Shown: piece by piece, positions 37,372-45,491 of the stretch
Layout: every line of letters begins with the position of its first letter
Numbering within the stretch: the stretch's first letter is position 1
From: Acidobacteriota bacterium
Lineage (GTDB): Bacteria > Acidobacteriota > Vicinamibacteria > Vicinamibacterales > SCN-69-37
Direction of reading: 5' to 3'
NCBI GenBank assembly: GCA_016716905.1
Contig: JADJUS010000004.1
Span: forward strand, 1,870,999 to 1,934,998
DNA length: 64,000 nt
Made by a program: the position numbers and the translations under genes
The notes under the pieces: model-generated
The model's input: the letters and a program-made list of their open reading frames with translations, nothing else
What the model was told of the DNA's origin: nothing
The model's database searches: none

Positions 37372-38839
37372 CAAGTCGCAGTTGCGGCGGCCTGACGAAG
37401 ACAGGATTCGAGATCGCCGACAATCCGTTGTCGTCACGCAGTTGCACGTTTACCCACTGCCCCGGGGCCAGGCGCAGGGAGTGTCGCACAGCAGCGGCGT
37501 CGATCAGGATCGAGGCGACCACCTCACCGTTGCGGACGACCTCGGCGCGTTGCCCCAACGCCGATTGTGTGTCGATTCGCAGTTCGACCATCGTGGCCTC
37601 CGACAGGGTCACGACGCCGCCCATACTTGTCTCCCGTCCGCTCGCTGTCACCGCAATATCGACAGCCAGGCCAGGCGTGCCTCGCGTCCGGATGTAAGCG
37701 CGCCCAGCCCGCACGCCCTCAAGAATTCCGGTTTCCGAGAGGTCTGAGGCAAACACGACGGTGGCGGGCGCGCCGATGCGACTTCGGCTCGATCGCGCGG
37801 CGTGATCGTCGCTGCCGCCGATCCCGATGATCCGGTGTCCTTCGTTCAGCCGCTGATGCCAGAAGCCGAGGCCCGCCGTTGGCCCTTCGACCGTGGGGCC
37901 GTTGACGACTTCCAGCACTGGGACTTTCGCCCACGGGGTCGCCGGCGCGTCCCACCCGCAGCCCGTGCACCGATCGCCAGTTTCCCGGCCGGGGTGGTTG
38001 ATGGACAAAACGCCGCCGGCTCGCTCGACATCATCAATCACGTGCCCCATGTGCCGCCCTTGAAAGCCGAGGCGAAAATCGATGAACGCGCTCGTGCCGT
38101 ACACGTTGGCGTGTCCGCGGAATGTGGTGAGCTCCTGGCCGCGAATGAGCAGCAGGTCGGGGCTTCCTTCTTGCAGCGTAGCCATTTCGGCGTGGTGGCT
38201 GGTGGTGTTGTGATCGGTGATTGCCAGAAAATCGAGGCGCTGCGCTCGTGCGGCTTCCACGACTTCCCACGGCTGACAACCCCGCTTGACTGCTTCGGGA
38301 CCATCCTGACAATCAAAGGCGTCGCTGTGCACGGTGTGGGCGTGGAAATCGCCCGTAAACCACGCCGGCCCGGCTCTGAGCGGCGTCGGGACGCCTGGGC
38401 GCGTATCAGCCGCAAACGACAGGCGAATTCTGACCTGCCAGGTGGCGCGCGTATCAGCGCCAATCGCTGGGACACCGAGTGACAAGCGCCACGTTCCCGC
38501 GAGCAGCGGCCCGGTGCTGTACGAAGGCGTGGCGTGACCCTCCGCAATGAAAAAGCGCGACTTGCTGAAGCGACTCGTGCCGCGGAATCGCATCGGATCA
38601 AACAGGCCCACTTCCAGCTGTGTGCCGGCGTCCTTGTGTGAATGCGTGAATTCGAAATCGATCCGCGTCACTCCGGCCGGGACCGTGAACGGGTGCTCCT
38701 GGTATGTGCCCTTGTCGGCTCTGGTGAGTTCCCCCCCAAGCACCACCATTGTCGGGCTGGGCCCTGAAGGCTGCGGGTGCGCCGTCGTAGACAAGGCGAG
38801 AGTCACGAGGCAGGAGACACTTACAACGAGGCGGCGCAT
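37304..38839 (-). CDS. Secreted CehA/McbA-type PHP-fold metallohydrolase
   Basis: The 511-residue protein has a Sec signal. A beta-sandwich (30-145) precedes the PHP domain, whose metal-binding motifs are FTGDFHAHTVHSDAF, LAITDHNTTSHHAE, LSINHPGRE and GSDDHAA near the end. A second beta domain and a disordered Thr/Pro tail follow. CehA/McbA enzymes hydrolyse carbamate or phosphodiester substrates, but the real substrate here is unknown. Its last 68 bp overlap the convergent TauE/SafE-like gene. Confidence 0.85.
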   Translation of the reverse strand: MRRLVVSVSCLVTLALSTTAHPQPSGPSPTMVVLGGELTRADKGTYQEHPFTVPAGVTRIDFEFTHSHKDAGTQLEVGLFDPMRFRGTSRFSKSRFFIAEGHATPSYSTGPLLAGTWRLSLGVPAIGADTRATWQVRIRLSFAADTRPGVPTPLRAGPAWFTGDFHAHTVHSDAFDCQDGPEAVKRGCQPWEVVEAARAQRLDFLAITDHNTTSHHAEMATLQEGSPDLLLIRGQELTTFRGHANVYGTSAFIDFRLGFQGRHMGHVIDDVERAGGVLSINHPGRETGDRCTGCGWDAPATPWAKVPVLEVVNGPTVEGPTAGLGFWHQRLNEGHRIIGIGGSDDHAARSSRSRIGAPATVVFASDLSETGILEGVRAGRAYIRTRGTPGLAVDIAVTASGRETSMGGVVTLSEATMVELRIDTQSALGQRAEVVRNGEVVASILIDAAAVRHSLRLAPGQWVNVQLRDDNGLSAISNPVFVRPPQLRLVTAASGPGTTRPSPARTPATTG

Positions 38840-38903
38840 GCCGCGACTCTAGACAACCGGTGTGACGCTCATGTCACGTGGCGACGGCGTCGCCCGCCGC
38901 CTT

Positions 38904-39158
38904 TCACATCAACCGGGTGATCACGCCGAAGGCGGCGGCGATCATCGCGAATAGCGTAGTGAACTGCACCGCCAGCACCGACATGAAACGCCGGTCGAGC
39001 GAATCGAACCTCCGCTCCATCCGTGCATCCAGCGCGGCAATCATCGTCTTGAGATCCGCATCAACCGCCAACATCGTCCGACTGGTATCCGCCATCGTCC
39101 CCTCCAACGCCTTGGTCCGCACCTCAACGCCTACCATCCGCTCTTCGATCGTCGCCAT
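38904..39158 (-). CDS. Small coiled-coil protein with C-terminal membrane anchor
   Basis: This 84-residue protein begins MATIEERMVGVEVRTKALEG and has a heptad-like coiled coil to about residue 60. A single hydrophobic helix (VLAVQFTTLFAMIAAAFGVI) anchors the C-terminus. I recognise no family and infer no function. The gene is flanked by non-coding DNA on both sides. Confidence 0.6.
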   Translation of the reverse strand: MATIEERMVGVEVRTKALEGTMADTSRTMLAVDADLKTMIAALDARMERRFDSLDRRFMSVLAVQFTTLFAMIAAAFGVITRLM

Positions 39159-39293
39159 CGTCTACCTCCTGGTGCCCTACACCAGCAGATCTCATGCCGT
39201 AACCGGGTTTAGAGAATTCCGGCCGACAAAACGACAGATGGTCGTCATATGTCGCAGTTTCTTCCACTCTGCCCCGGTGACACATCGCAGAAT

Positions 39294-39346
39294 TTGACGA
39301 CGAGCCGTCACTGACGACGGTGCCATCGTCGTCGACGAGTCGTCAA
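39294..39346. repeat. Nested inverted repeats built from GACGAC
   Basis: TTGACGAC at 39294-39301 pairs with GTCGTCAA at 39339-39346. Inside it, GACGACG at 39313-39319 pairs with CGTCGTC at 39327-39333. The outer right arm contains the stop of the aldolase-like gene, so the structure may end that transcript. The intergenic region 39159-39342 contains other GTCGTC/GACGAC words and no gene. Confidence 0.5.
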
Positions 39347-40506
39347 GAGAAAACGTCTTCGAAAACGTCTTCGAACGCCCGGATCAACTCTGGCGCGCTC
39401 ATGCGGTTCCACGTTTCATTTACGCCGAAGGTGAGTGTTTGGCCCGTCGGCGGCGCCGACATCGCAATGCTGCGATCGGCCAGGCGTCGAGCCACGTCGG
39501 CGGGCGACACGCCCTTGAACGTCACGCGCGCAAGGTTGGTGCCGTTGGGAATGCGTTCGATTCCCATCCGCGGGTGTTTTGCCATCGCGGAATAAAACGC
39601 CTCGGACGTCTGCACTGCGGTCTTCAGCCGGCCCTCGAAACCGTCCATGTAGTGCCGCGCCACCAGAGCGGCGTTCCAGCCAACGGCGAGGTTGCCGCCG
39701 AACATTCGGCGCACATGAAACATTCCGTCGAGCACGCGTTTTGGCCCAGCCAGGATGGCGCCAATGCCTGAGTTGAAATACTTCCACAGCGACACGTAGA
39801 CCGTATCGAAGGGCGCGGAGTACTCCGCCGGCGAGATGCCGGTGTAAGCGGACGCGATAAACAGGCGCGCGCCGTCCAGGTGCATCCCGATGCCACGATC
39901 GCGAGCGAGCGCCGAGATGGCCTTGGCCTCGTTCCAGTCGAACATCTGCCCAGACAGGCGGCGGATTGGGCTCTCGATCGCAATCGCACCGACGTCGGTG
40001 GCCACGCGGCCGCTTGCGGTGCGCGCCAGCACCGCTTCGACATCCGCCTTCGTAAAGGTGGCACGGCCCGGCGCCAGCGGCATCAGCGTGAGCCCCGACA
40101 ACGTCTGGCAGGCGTCGCCGGTGTCGTTGTAGATGTGGCTCATCTCGGGAACGATGACTCGTTTTTTCGAGCCCGCCAGTGCGCGGAGCGCCAGTTGATT
40201 CGCCAGTGTCCCCGATGGAAAAAACACCGCAGTCTCTTTGCCCAGCAACTGTGCCCAGTGGCGTTCGAACTGCTCCACTTCCCCACCAAGCAGGTAGTTG
40301 TCCTCGGCCACGTCCTTGCTCTGGCACAGCCGGCCAAGCAGCGCGGCGTACTCACGCGGGCTGATGCCAATGCCGTCGCCGGCCAGGTGGACGACCCGAT
40401 CGGCCTGGGTCGCCGGATTGGCCAAAACCGGTGTGTACGGAAGGCAACCGAGTCCAGCGGTGGTGCCCAGGGCACCCACAAAGTGGCGTCGCGAGATGGC
40501 GGGCAT
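39343..40506 (-). CDS. Threonine-aldolase-like PLP enzyme with Tat-like signal
   Basis: From the ATG at 40506 the protein has 387 residues and starts with a twin-arginine-like signal (SRRHFVGALGTTAGLG). The PLP fold shows FPSGTLANQLALRALAG, EMSHIYNDTGDA, GIGMHLDGARLF and the probable Schiff-base lysine in VSLWKYFNSGIGA. It belongs to the beta-eliminating-lyase/threonine-aldolase family (PF01212). Export of such an enzyme is unusual, but the signal looks convincing. A longer frame upstream would cross the divergent membrane-protein gene and was rejected. Confidence 0.82.
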   Translation of the reverse strand: MPAISRRHFVGALGTTAGLGCLPYTPVLANPATQADRVVHLAGDGIGISPREYAALLGRLCQSKDVAEDNYLLGGEVEQFERHWAQLLGKETAVFFPSGTLANQLALRALAGSKKRVIVPEMSHIYNDTGDACQTLSGLTLMPLAPGRATFTKADVEAVLARTASGRVATDVGAIAIESPIRRLSGQMFDWNEAKAISALARDRGIGMHLDGARLFIASAYTGISPAEYSAPFDTVYVSLWKYFNSGIGAILAGPKRVLDGMFHVRRMFGGNLAVGWNAALVARHYMDGFEGRLKTAVQTSEAFYSAMAKHPRMGIERIPNGTNLARVTFKGVSPADVARRLADRSIAMSAPPTGQTLTFGVNETWNRMSAPELIRAFEDVFEDVFS

Positions 40507-40539
40507 GAATCCTCCGGGTGAATGGTATCCTCCCGGCCT

Positions 40540-40956
40540 ATGAATGCAGCCGTGCGAAATACCCTGGCGTTCCTTGGCGGCTTCGTTGCGCTCGGCGTGG
40601 CGAAGTACGCCGCGATCGCACTCGGCAACGCGGCGATCCCGCCACCGGCCGGTGTGGATCTTTCCACCATCGAAGGGCTCACGGCGGCCGTGCCTCTCTA
40701 TGAAGCGCAGCAGTGGATCCCGGCCTTCTTCGAGCATGCGGTGGGTTCGATGGCCGGCGGCGCCACCGCCGCATTCCTTGCCGTGAGCCACAGAATGAAG
40801 CTGGCGCTTGGCATTGGCGCGCTTCACATGGCCGGGGGCATCGCTGCGGCGCTGATGGTGCCGTTTCCCGCGTGGGTCGTCACGCTGGACCTTGTCGCCA
40901 TGTACCTGCCGATGGCCTGGATCGGTGGCACACTGGTGGGCGGGCGACGGCCGTGA
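40540..40956 (+). CDS. Small membrane protein, 138 residues
   Basis: The ATG at 40540 gives a protein with about four membrane helices (FLGGFVALGVAKYAAIAL, an Ala/Gly-rich helix in the middle, LGIGALHMAGGIAAALMVPF and LVAMYLPMAWIGGTLV). I recognise no named family. It is divergent from the aldolase-like gene by 33 bp, and the next gene starts in a GTGA overlap. Confidence 0.7.
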   Translation: MNAAVRNTLAFLGGFVALGVAKYAAIALGNAAIPPPAGVDLSTIEGLTAAVPLYEAQQWIPAFFEHAVGSMAGGATAAFLAVSHRMKLALGIGALHMAGGIAAALMVPFPAWVVTLDLVAMYLPMAWIGGTLVGGRRP

Positions 40957-41330
40957 GGCGAAGCAAACTGCTGAATCTGGGAGTGCTGCTCACCTCGCTG
41001 ATTGGGTATCTGGAGTGGGGGCAGGACCAGTCCCTGTTCCTGTTTCAGGCGGAGGCGGACTTGATCGTGAAGGGGTTGACGAGTCCGGGCGAGGTTCTGC
41101 ATCCCTTCACCCTGCTGCCGTTGCTGGGGCAACTGGCGCTCGTGGCCACCCTCTTTCAGCAGACCCCAGGCAAAAGACTCACGTATGCGGGGATAGCGGG
41201 CATCGGCCTGCTGCTCGCGTTCATGTGCCTGATCGGCCTGATGAGCTTCAATGTGAAAATTTTCGCTTCCACCATCCCGTTCCTGGTGCTCGCCGTGCTG
41301 ACGGTTCGGCACCATCGCTCGGCGGGGTGA
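40953..41330 (+). CDS. Small membrane protein, 125 residues
   Basis: The GTG at 40953 overlaps the stop of the preceding gene. The product has four membrane helices (LGVLLTSLIGYLEW, FTLLPLLGQLALVATLF, YAGIAGIGLLLAFMCLIGLM and FASTIPFLVLAVLTV). No family is recognised. A longer frame starting at 40713 runs through the preceding gene and was rejected. Confidence 0.65.
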   Translation: MRRSKLLNLGVLLTSLIGYLEWGQDQSLFLFQAEADLIVKGLTSPGEVLHPFTLLPLLGQLALVATLFQQTPGKRLTYAGIAGIGLLLAFMCLIGLMSFNVKIFASTIPFLVLAVLTVRHHRSAG

Positions 41331-41370
41331 GGTGTATCCTACGCGGATAGGCCCGGAGCGCGAGTAACGA

Positions 41371-42636
41371 ATGGTAGACGTTCTGTCCCCCCTAATCGCG
41401 TTCGCCGGCCAGGCTGACTGGGCGCTGGCGCGGCCCCTGCCGGTGGTCACACTGGAGATCCGCAAGGCCGTCGGCCTGGCCGTGCTGGTGCCCGCCGGTA
41501 CACTGTTTCTTCTGTATCTCTTTCGACCGCGGCCCTATGTGCTGGCCGGTGTCGCCGCCTGGCTCGCGGCCAGCGTCATGCTCCTGGTGTTGAGCGTTGA
41601 TTCTGCGGGCCCAGGCGTCGCCGACGTCCCCGGCTATCTGGTGTCTGGCCGACTGGCCATCGCCACGTGGGCAATCGCGGCGCTCGTCTTCGGCGCCGGA
41701 CTTCGTTTTGCCGGAGTGTGGTTTCGGGAGCCGGCAACGATGTCGCGTGCCTTCCTGTGGAGTGCGGCGGCAGGCGTGGCCTGGATCAGCGTCGCCGCCC
41801 TCTTCATGCGACCGCGCGCGGTCATCGTGCCGGCATTCGTCCTGATGTGCGCGTGGCAGGCCAGGGGCGCGATGCGGTACCTGCGCGCAGCGCATCAGTA
41901 CAGGTTTGTCGGGGCGCTCGTCGCGGGCATCGGCGTGATCGGCATCATCGGCGTCAACGTCACCGCAGCGTTTGTCGCCGCGTCAGACGGCGCCATCTCC
42001 CAAGCCACCACGAACATCACGTACATCAACTTCATCTCGGCCGCGCTCATCATGCTCGGCATGCACCTGCTGATCTTCGAGGATGTGATTGAGGAACTGC
42101 GCACGTCCGGCGCCGCCGTTCGCGAAAGCCGCGACGAAATGCGCGCGATGGCGATCACCGACCCGCTGACCCGCTGTTACAACCGCCGCTTCCTCGAGGA
42201 AATCGAGACGCACGAACTCGCGCAGCACCGGCGATACGGCCTGCCCCTCTCCCTGCTCTATATCGACATCGACCACTTCAAGACCATCAACGACACCCGC
42301 GGCCACGACACCGGCGACAGAGTGCTCAAAACCCTCTCCACCATCCTGCGGGCACACACCCGCCGATCCGACTACGTGTTGCGCTGGGGCGGGGATGAAT
42401 TCCTGGTGCTGCTCTCGACAGACGAGGCCAGCGCCCGCGCGAAGGCCGACGACATCCGTCACGTCTTCCTTGAGTCGGCCATCGTGCGCGGGCTGCCCGA
42501 CGACGTGGATGTCAGTATTGGCTGTGTCGCCGTGCCCCAGGACGCCGAACATCTGGCCCCGCTCATCGACCAAGCCGATCGCGACATGTACCGCGGCCGT
42601 CGTGAAGCAGCCACCACCAGCGTTCAGGGGGACTGA
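41371..42636 (+). CDS. Diguanylate cyclase with seven-helix-like membrane sensor
   Basis: The 421-residue protein has six or more membrane helices in its first 235 residues, then a short coiled linker and a GGDEF domain. The active-site GGDEF is at 340-344. An allosteric inhibition site R-x-x-D (R331, D334) sits five residues before it, so product inhibition is likely. DIDHFKTINDTRGHDTGD is the other catalytic signature. The enzyme makes cyclic di-GMP in response to an unknown membrane signal. A long inverted repeat starts 2 bp after its stop. Confidence 0.92.
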   Translation: MVDVLSPLIAFAGQADWALARPLPVVTLEIRKAVGLAVLVPAGTLFLLYLFRPRPYVLAGVAAWLAASVMLLVLSVDSAGPGVADVPGYLVSGRLAIATWAIAALVFGAGLRFAGVWFREPATMSRAFLWSAAAGVAWISVAALFMRPRAVIVPAFVLMCAWQARGAMRYLRAAHQYRFVGALVAGIGVIGIIGVNVTAAFVAASDGAISQATTNITYINFISAALIMLGMHLLIFEDVIEELRTSGAAVRESRDEMRAMAITDPLTRCYNRRFLEEIETHELAQHRRYGLPLSLLYIDIDHFKTINDTRGHDTGDRVLKTLSTILRAHTRRSDYVLRWGGDEFLVLLSTDEASARAKADDIRHVFLESAIVRGLPDDVDVSIGCVAVPQDAEHLAPLIDQADRDMYRGRREAATTSVQGD

Positions 42637-42638
42637 CA

Positions 42639-42707
42639 GCCAGAAAAAGACGTCGGGTGTCTTTTTGCCTACCGCCGCCAAAAAGACACCCGACGTCTTT
42701 TTCTGGC
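42639..42707. repeat. Perfect 29-bp inverted repeat between convergent genes
   Basis: The arms at 42639-42667 and 42679-42707 are exact reverse complements over 29 bases with an 11-base spacer. Each arm contains AAAAAGAC and GTCTTTTT, so it can also fold on itself into a smaller hairpin. It fills almost all of the 79 bp between the diguanylate cyclase and RidA stop codons and ends in T runs in both directions. It is well placed to be a bidirectional terminator, but its length and perfection also suggest a mobile repeat family. Confidence 0.9.
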
Positions 42708-42715
42708 ACCTTCCG

Positions 42716-43099
42716 TCAGGCGCTCGGCCTCACGAGCACCGCGTCCACTTCGATGTCGAAACCCGCGAAGCTGGACTGGACCAGCGTTCGGGCCGGCAGG
42801 GGATCGCCGACGTATTCCCTGTAGATCGCGTCGAACTCTTTGGCGTCCGCCGGGTTTCTGAGGAACACGCCAACCCGCACCGCGTCTTTCAGTGACAAGC
42901 CCGCCGCATTGGCAGCGGCCTCGAGGTTGTCGAGTGTCATGCGGGCCTGCACGGCAAACGGCTTGTCGCCGTGCCTGACGTTGTCGCGGTCGCGGGGCGT
43001 CTGCCCCGCCAGGAACACGAGGCCGCCGGCCTCGACGGCGATGTTGTACGAGCCGGCCGGCAACGGCGCAATGTCACTGGTGAATGTCTTGCGGGTCAT
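42716..43099 (-). CDS. RidA family protein (enamine/imine deaminase-like)
   Basis: The 127-residue protein has the YjgF/RidA fold: GGLVFLAGQTPRD, a central QARMTLDNLEAAANAAG and VKVGVFLRNPADAKEF-like strands (seen as DAVRVGVFLRNPAD), then the closing FDIEVDAVLV. RidA proteins hydrolyse reactive enamine or imine intermediates of PLP enzymes. The conserved Arg of the active site is in PARTLVQ. It lies 15 bp after a PLP aminotransferase gene on the same strand, which fits a detoxifying partner. Confidence 0.88.
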   Translation of the reverse strand: MTRKTFTSDIAPLPAGSYNIAVEAGGLVFLAGQTPRDRDNVRHGDKPFAVQARMTLDNLEAAANAAGLSLKDAVRVGVFLRNPADAKEFDAIYREYVGDPLPARTLVQSSFAGFDIEVDAVLVRPSA

Positions 43100-43114
43100 G
43101 GTGATTCCTGTTGT

Positions 43115-44344
43115 TCAGGCGCGATAGCGCTCAATGAGTTGCACCGTCCGCTCCACGGCGTGCACGGCGGCCTGGTGGTTTTGTGAAAAGTTCAGGCGAA
43201 TGCTGTCCGTGCAGTCCGGGCTGAACTCGGTCCCCGGTGTCACCGTGACACCGGCCTGCGTGCGCAGCGCGCGCACGAAGCTATGCAACGAGATGCCCAG
43301 CGCCGGCAGGCGAGGGAAAAGATAACTGCCCGCCTGAGGTGCGCGTGCGGCCAACCCAGGCACCGTGCCGAACACCGCCATCAGGTCATCGCGGATGGCC
43401 TGGTGTTTCGCGATGCGGTCTTCCATCCATCCGGCCGGCTCGTTGAACCAGGTCCGCAACACGGCCTGGGAATACCCCGGCGCACGCAGAGAGACGATCG
43501 CCTGCAGCTTTTCCATGCGGTCAATCAGATGCGCGGCACCAAACGCCACACCCAGGCGATACCCGCTCAGCGACTCGGTCTTCGACGGTCCCATGATCGT
43601 GATCACATGGTCGGCGTTGATGGACGACGCGCGCAGGTGTGTGTAGACCTGACCGGTAAACAGCATGCGCGAGTAGAGCTGATCGACGATCACGGTCACG
43701 CCGTATCGGTTGGCCAGCGCCGCGATGCCCGCTATTTCCGCCGGGGAATAGATCACACCGGCAGGATTGTTGGGATTGGAAAACAAGAACGTCCGGACAC
43801 CGGTCTTGAAGGCGCCCTCGAGCTCGTCCAGATCCAGACCGGCGCCATCGGTGTGCGCCAGGTGATTCATCCGCACGGGTACGGCTTCTGCGCCCAGGAA
43901 CGCCACCAGCTTGCGGTTGGCGAAATAGTCGGGCCGCACAATGGCGACCTTGTCACCGGCGGCCACCGTGGCCCCGAGCGCGAGGAACAGCGCCCCCTGC
44001 GTGCCGGGCGTGATGATCAACTCCTGCGCCCCGGACACGGGTCGGCCGGTGAACGCGGCCAGGTGTCCAGCCACGCGGCCGCGCAGTTCAGCGCCGCCGC
44101 GGTACTCGGTGTAGGCCTGCGGCCCGCCGCGATGCACACCCTCGACAAACTCTTCCAGCGCGCCGGGCGTGGGCGCGAAAGCGTTGTCATTCACATCACC
44201 GTGCGAAAAATCGACCGGGACTCCAGGCAGCGGCTCCCCGCGCATGTCGGCATCCGGGATGCCCGCCGCCTGTCGCACTTCCTGGCCAGGCGCGTGATCG
44301 GTGCCCAGCTTCGCGAACTTCTCTTCAATCAGATTCATGCTCAC
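43115..44344 (-). CDS. Class I/II aminotransferase
   Basis: The 409-residue PLP enzyme shows the fold type I motifs: YRGGAELRGRVAGHL, ITPGTQGALFLAL, FSNPNNPAGVIYS, VIVDQLYSRMLFT and the lysine of GPSKTESLSGYRLG. The C-terminal Arg in IRLNFSQ would bind the substrate carboxylate. It resembles aspartate/aromatic-type aminotransferases but I cannot set the substrate. The start is the GTG at 44344, with an ATG two codons later as an alternative. RidA follows and the acyltransferase is divergent. Confidence 0.85.
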   Translation of the reverse strand: MSMNLIEEKFAKLGTDHAPGQEVRQAAGIPDADMRGEPLPGVPVDFSHGDVNDNAFAPTPGALEEFVEGVHRGGPQAYTEYRGGAELRGRVAGHLAAFTGRPVSGAQELIITPGTQGALFLALGATVAAGDKVAIVRPDYFANRKLVAFLGAEAVPVRMNHLAHTDGAGLDLDELEGAFKTGVRTFLFSNPNNPAGVIYSPAEIAGIAALANRYGVTVIVDQLYSRMLFTGQVYTHLRASSINADHVITIMGPSKTESLSGYRLGVAFGAAHLIDRMEKLQAIVSLRAPGYSQAVLRTWFNEPAGWMEDRIAKHQAIRDDLMAVFGTVPGLAARAPQAGSYLFPRLPALGISLHSFVRALRTQAGVTVTPGTEFSPDCTDSIRLNFSQNHQAAVHAVERTVQLIERYRA

Positions 44345-44379
44345 CGATCATAAGCCGTCCCGGGTATCCTTTCCACCGA

Positions 44380-45459
44380 GTGAATCTTCAGTCGGCACGT
44401 TACGACGGCCTCGACCTGTTTCGAGGCCTCGCCATGTTCTCAGTCGTGTTGCTCCACGTGCATGTGCTCAGCGGCGGCGAGACCAGCGACGTCATTCTCC
44501 GCATCAGGGATTTCGCCTTCCCCGGGCTCATCATGGGGAGCTTCTTCGTGATGGCCGTGGCGTTTGACCGTACGCCCTCACGGGCGTTTGGCGAGGCCGT
44601 GCGCGCCAGGGTCATGCGTCTGCTCCTGCCCTCGCTCGTCTGGTCGTACCTCTACTGGATAGGCTGGTGGATGGTGCGCCCGTGGCTGCTCGGCCAGGCG
44701 CCGATGCTGCCTCCCCTCAGTCTGGCCTTCACCTCATACATGCACTTCTGGTTTCTGCATCTGGTGTTCGTGATCACCGTGGCGTGGATTCCGGTGCTGG
44801 GGTGGGTCGCACGTGGCCGGCTTGCGCGATGGCCGGTCGTCGCCGCCTGCGTGGTGCTCGCGCTGGTCTACCCGATCTGGCTTGAACGCTGGCTGTTGTC
44901 CCTCTCGGGGCAGGCCGACTATTTTTCTTTGCCAGGGGGCGCCTACCCGGCCCCGACCCTGCGGCAGTGCCTCAAATTGGTGGTGCCGTTTCTTGCCTAC
45001 ATCCCGGCGGGTATCGCGATCGGTCTGGCCCACCGCACGATCCGCGAATGGTACTCGGCGTCCGCATTCCGCACCGGCACGATCATCGCGGCCGTGGTGG
45101 CAATGGTCGTCCATGTCACGGGGCTCAACGGAACGCTGTCACGTGAGGCCTATGCGATCGCGGTCTTCATCGCCGTGCTGCGGCCCATTCAACCGCGACC
45201 CTTCATCTGGGCGCGCGCCCTGGCGCGATGGTCGTTCGTGGTCTACATCCTGCACTACGCCGGAGCCATCCTCTTCACGAGCGCGCTCCATTGGTCGGGC
45301 ATCCCCCGCTCGGAAATCACCTCAATCGCCGGCGCACTGATCGTGGTGGCCGCGAGCCTGACGGCCGGCGTCATCCTCCGGCGCCTGTTGCCCGTGGACT
45401 GGCTGCTGCCCCTCGTGGCCGTCGCACCAAAAACGGCGCCTGTCCCGCCTGGCGCCTGA
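44380..45459 (+). CDS. Acyltransferase 3 family membrane protein
   Basis: The 359-residue protein has about ten membrane helices. YDGLDLFRGLAMFSVVLLHVHV contains the conserved Arg/His region of acyltransferase 3 proteins, and FWFLHLVFVITVAW is a second family segment. Such enzymes transfer acetyl or other acyl groups onto extracytoplasmic sugars, peptidoglycan or lipids. The GTG start at 44380 lies 35 bp from the divergent aminotransferase start. Confidence 0.8.
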   Translation: MNLQSARYDGLDLFRGLAMFSVVLLHVHVLSGGETSDVILRIRDFAFPGLIMGSFFVMAVAFDRTPSRAFGEAVRARVMRLLLPSLVWSYLYWIGWWMVRPWLLGQAPMLPPLSLAFTSYMHFWFLHLVFVITVAWIPVLGWVARGRLARWPVVAACVVLALVYPIWLERWLLSLSGQADYFSLPGGAYPAPTLRQCLKLVVPFLAYIPAGIAIGLAHRTIREWYSASAFRTGTIIAAVVAMVVHVTGLNGTLSREAYAIAVFIAVLRPIQPRPFIWARALARWSFVVYILHYAGAILFTSALHWSGIPRSEITSIAGALIVVAASLTAGVILRRLLPVDWLLPLVAVAPKTAPVPPGA

Positions 45460-45491
45460 GGTATGGTTGCTGCACGCAAGGGGGCACTGTG

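Noticed and set aside
39294..39346. CRISPR array
   Set aside because: The GACGAC words are short, nested inverted repeats without regular spacers, and no cas genes lie nearby.
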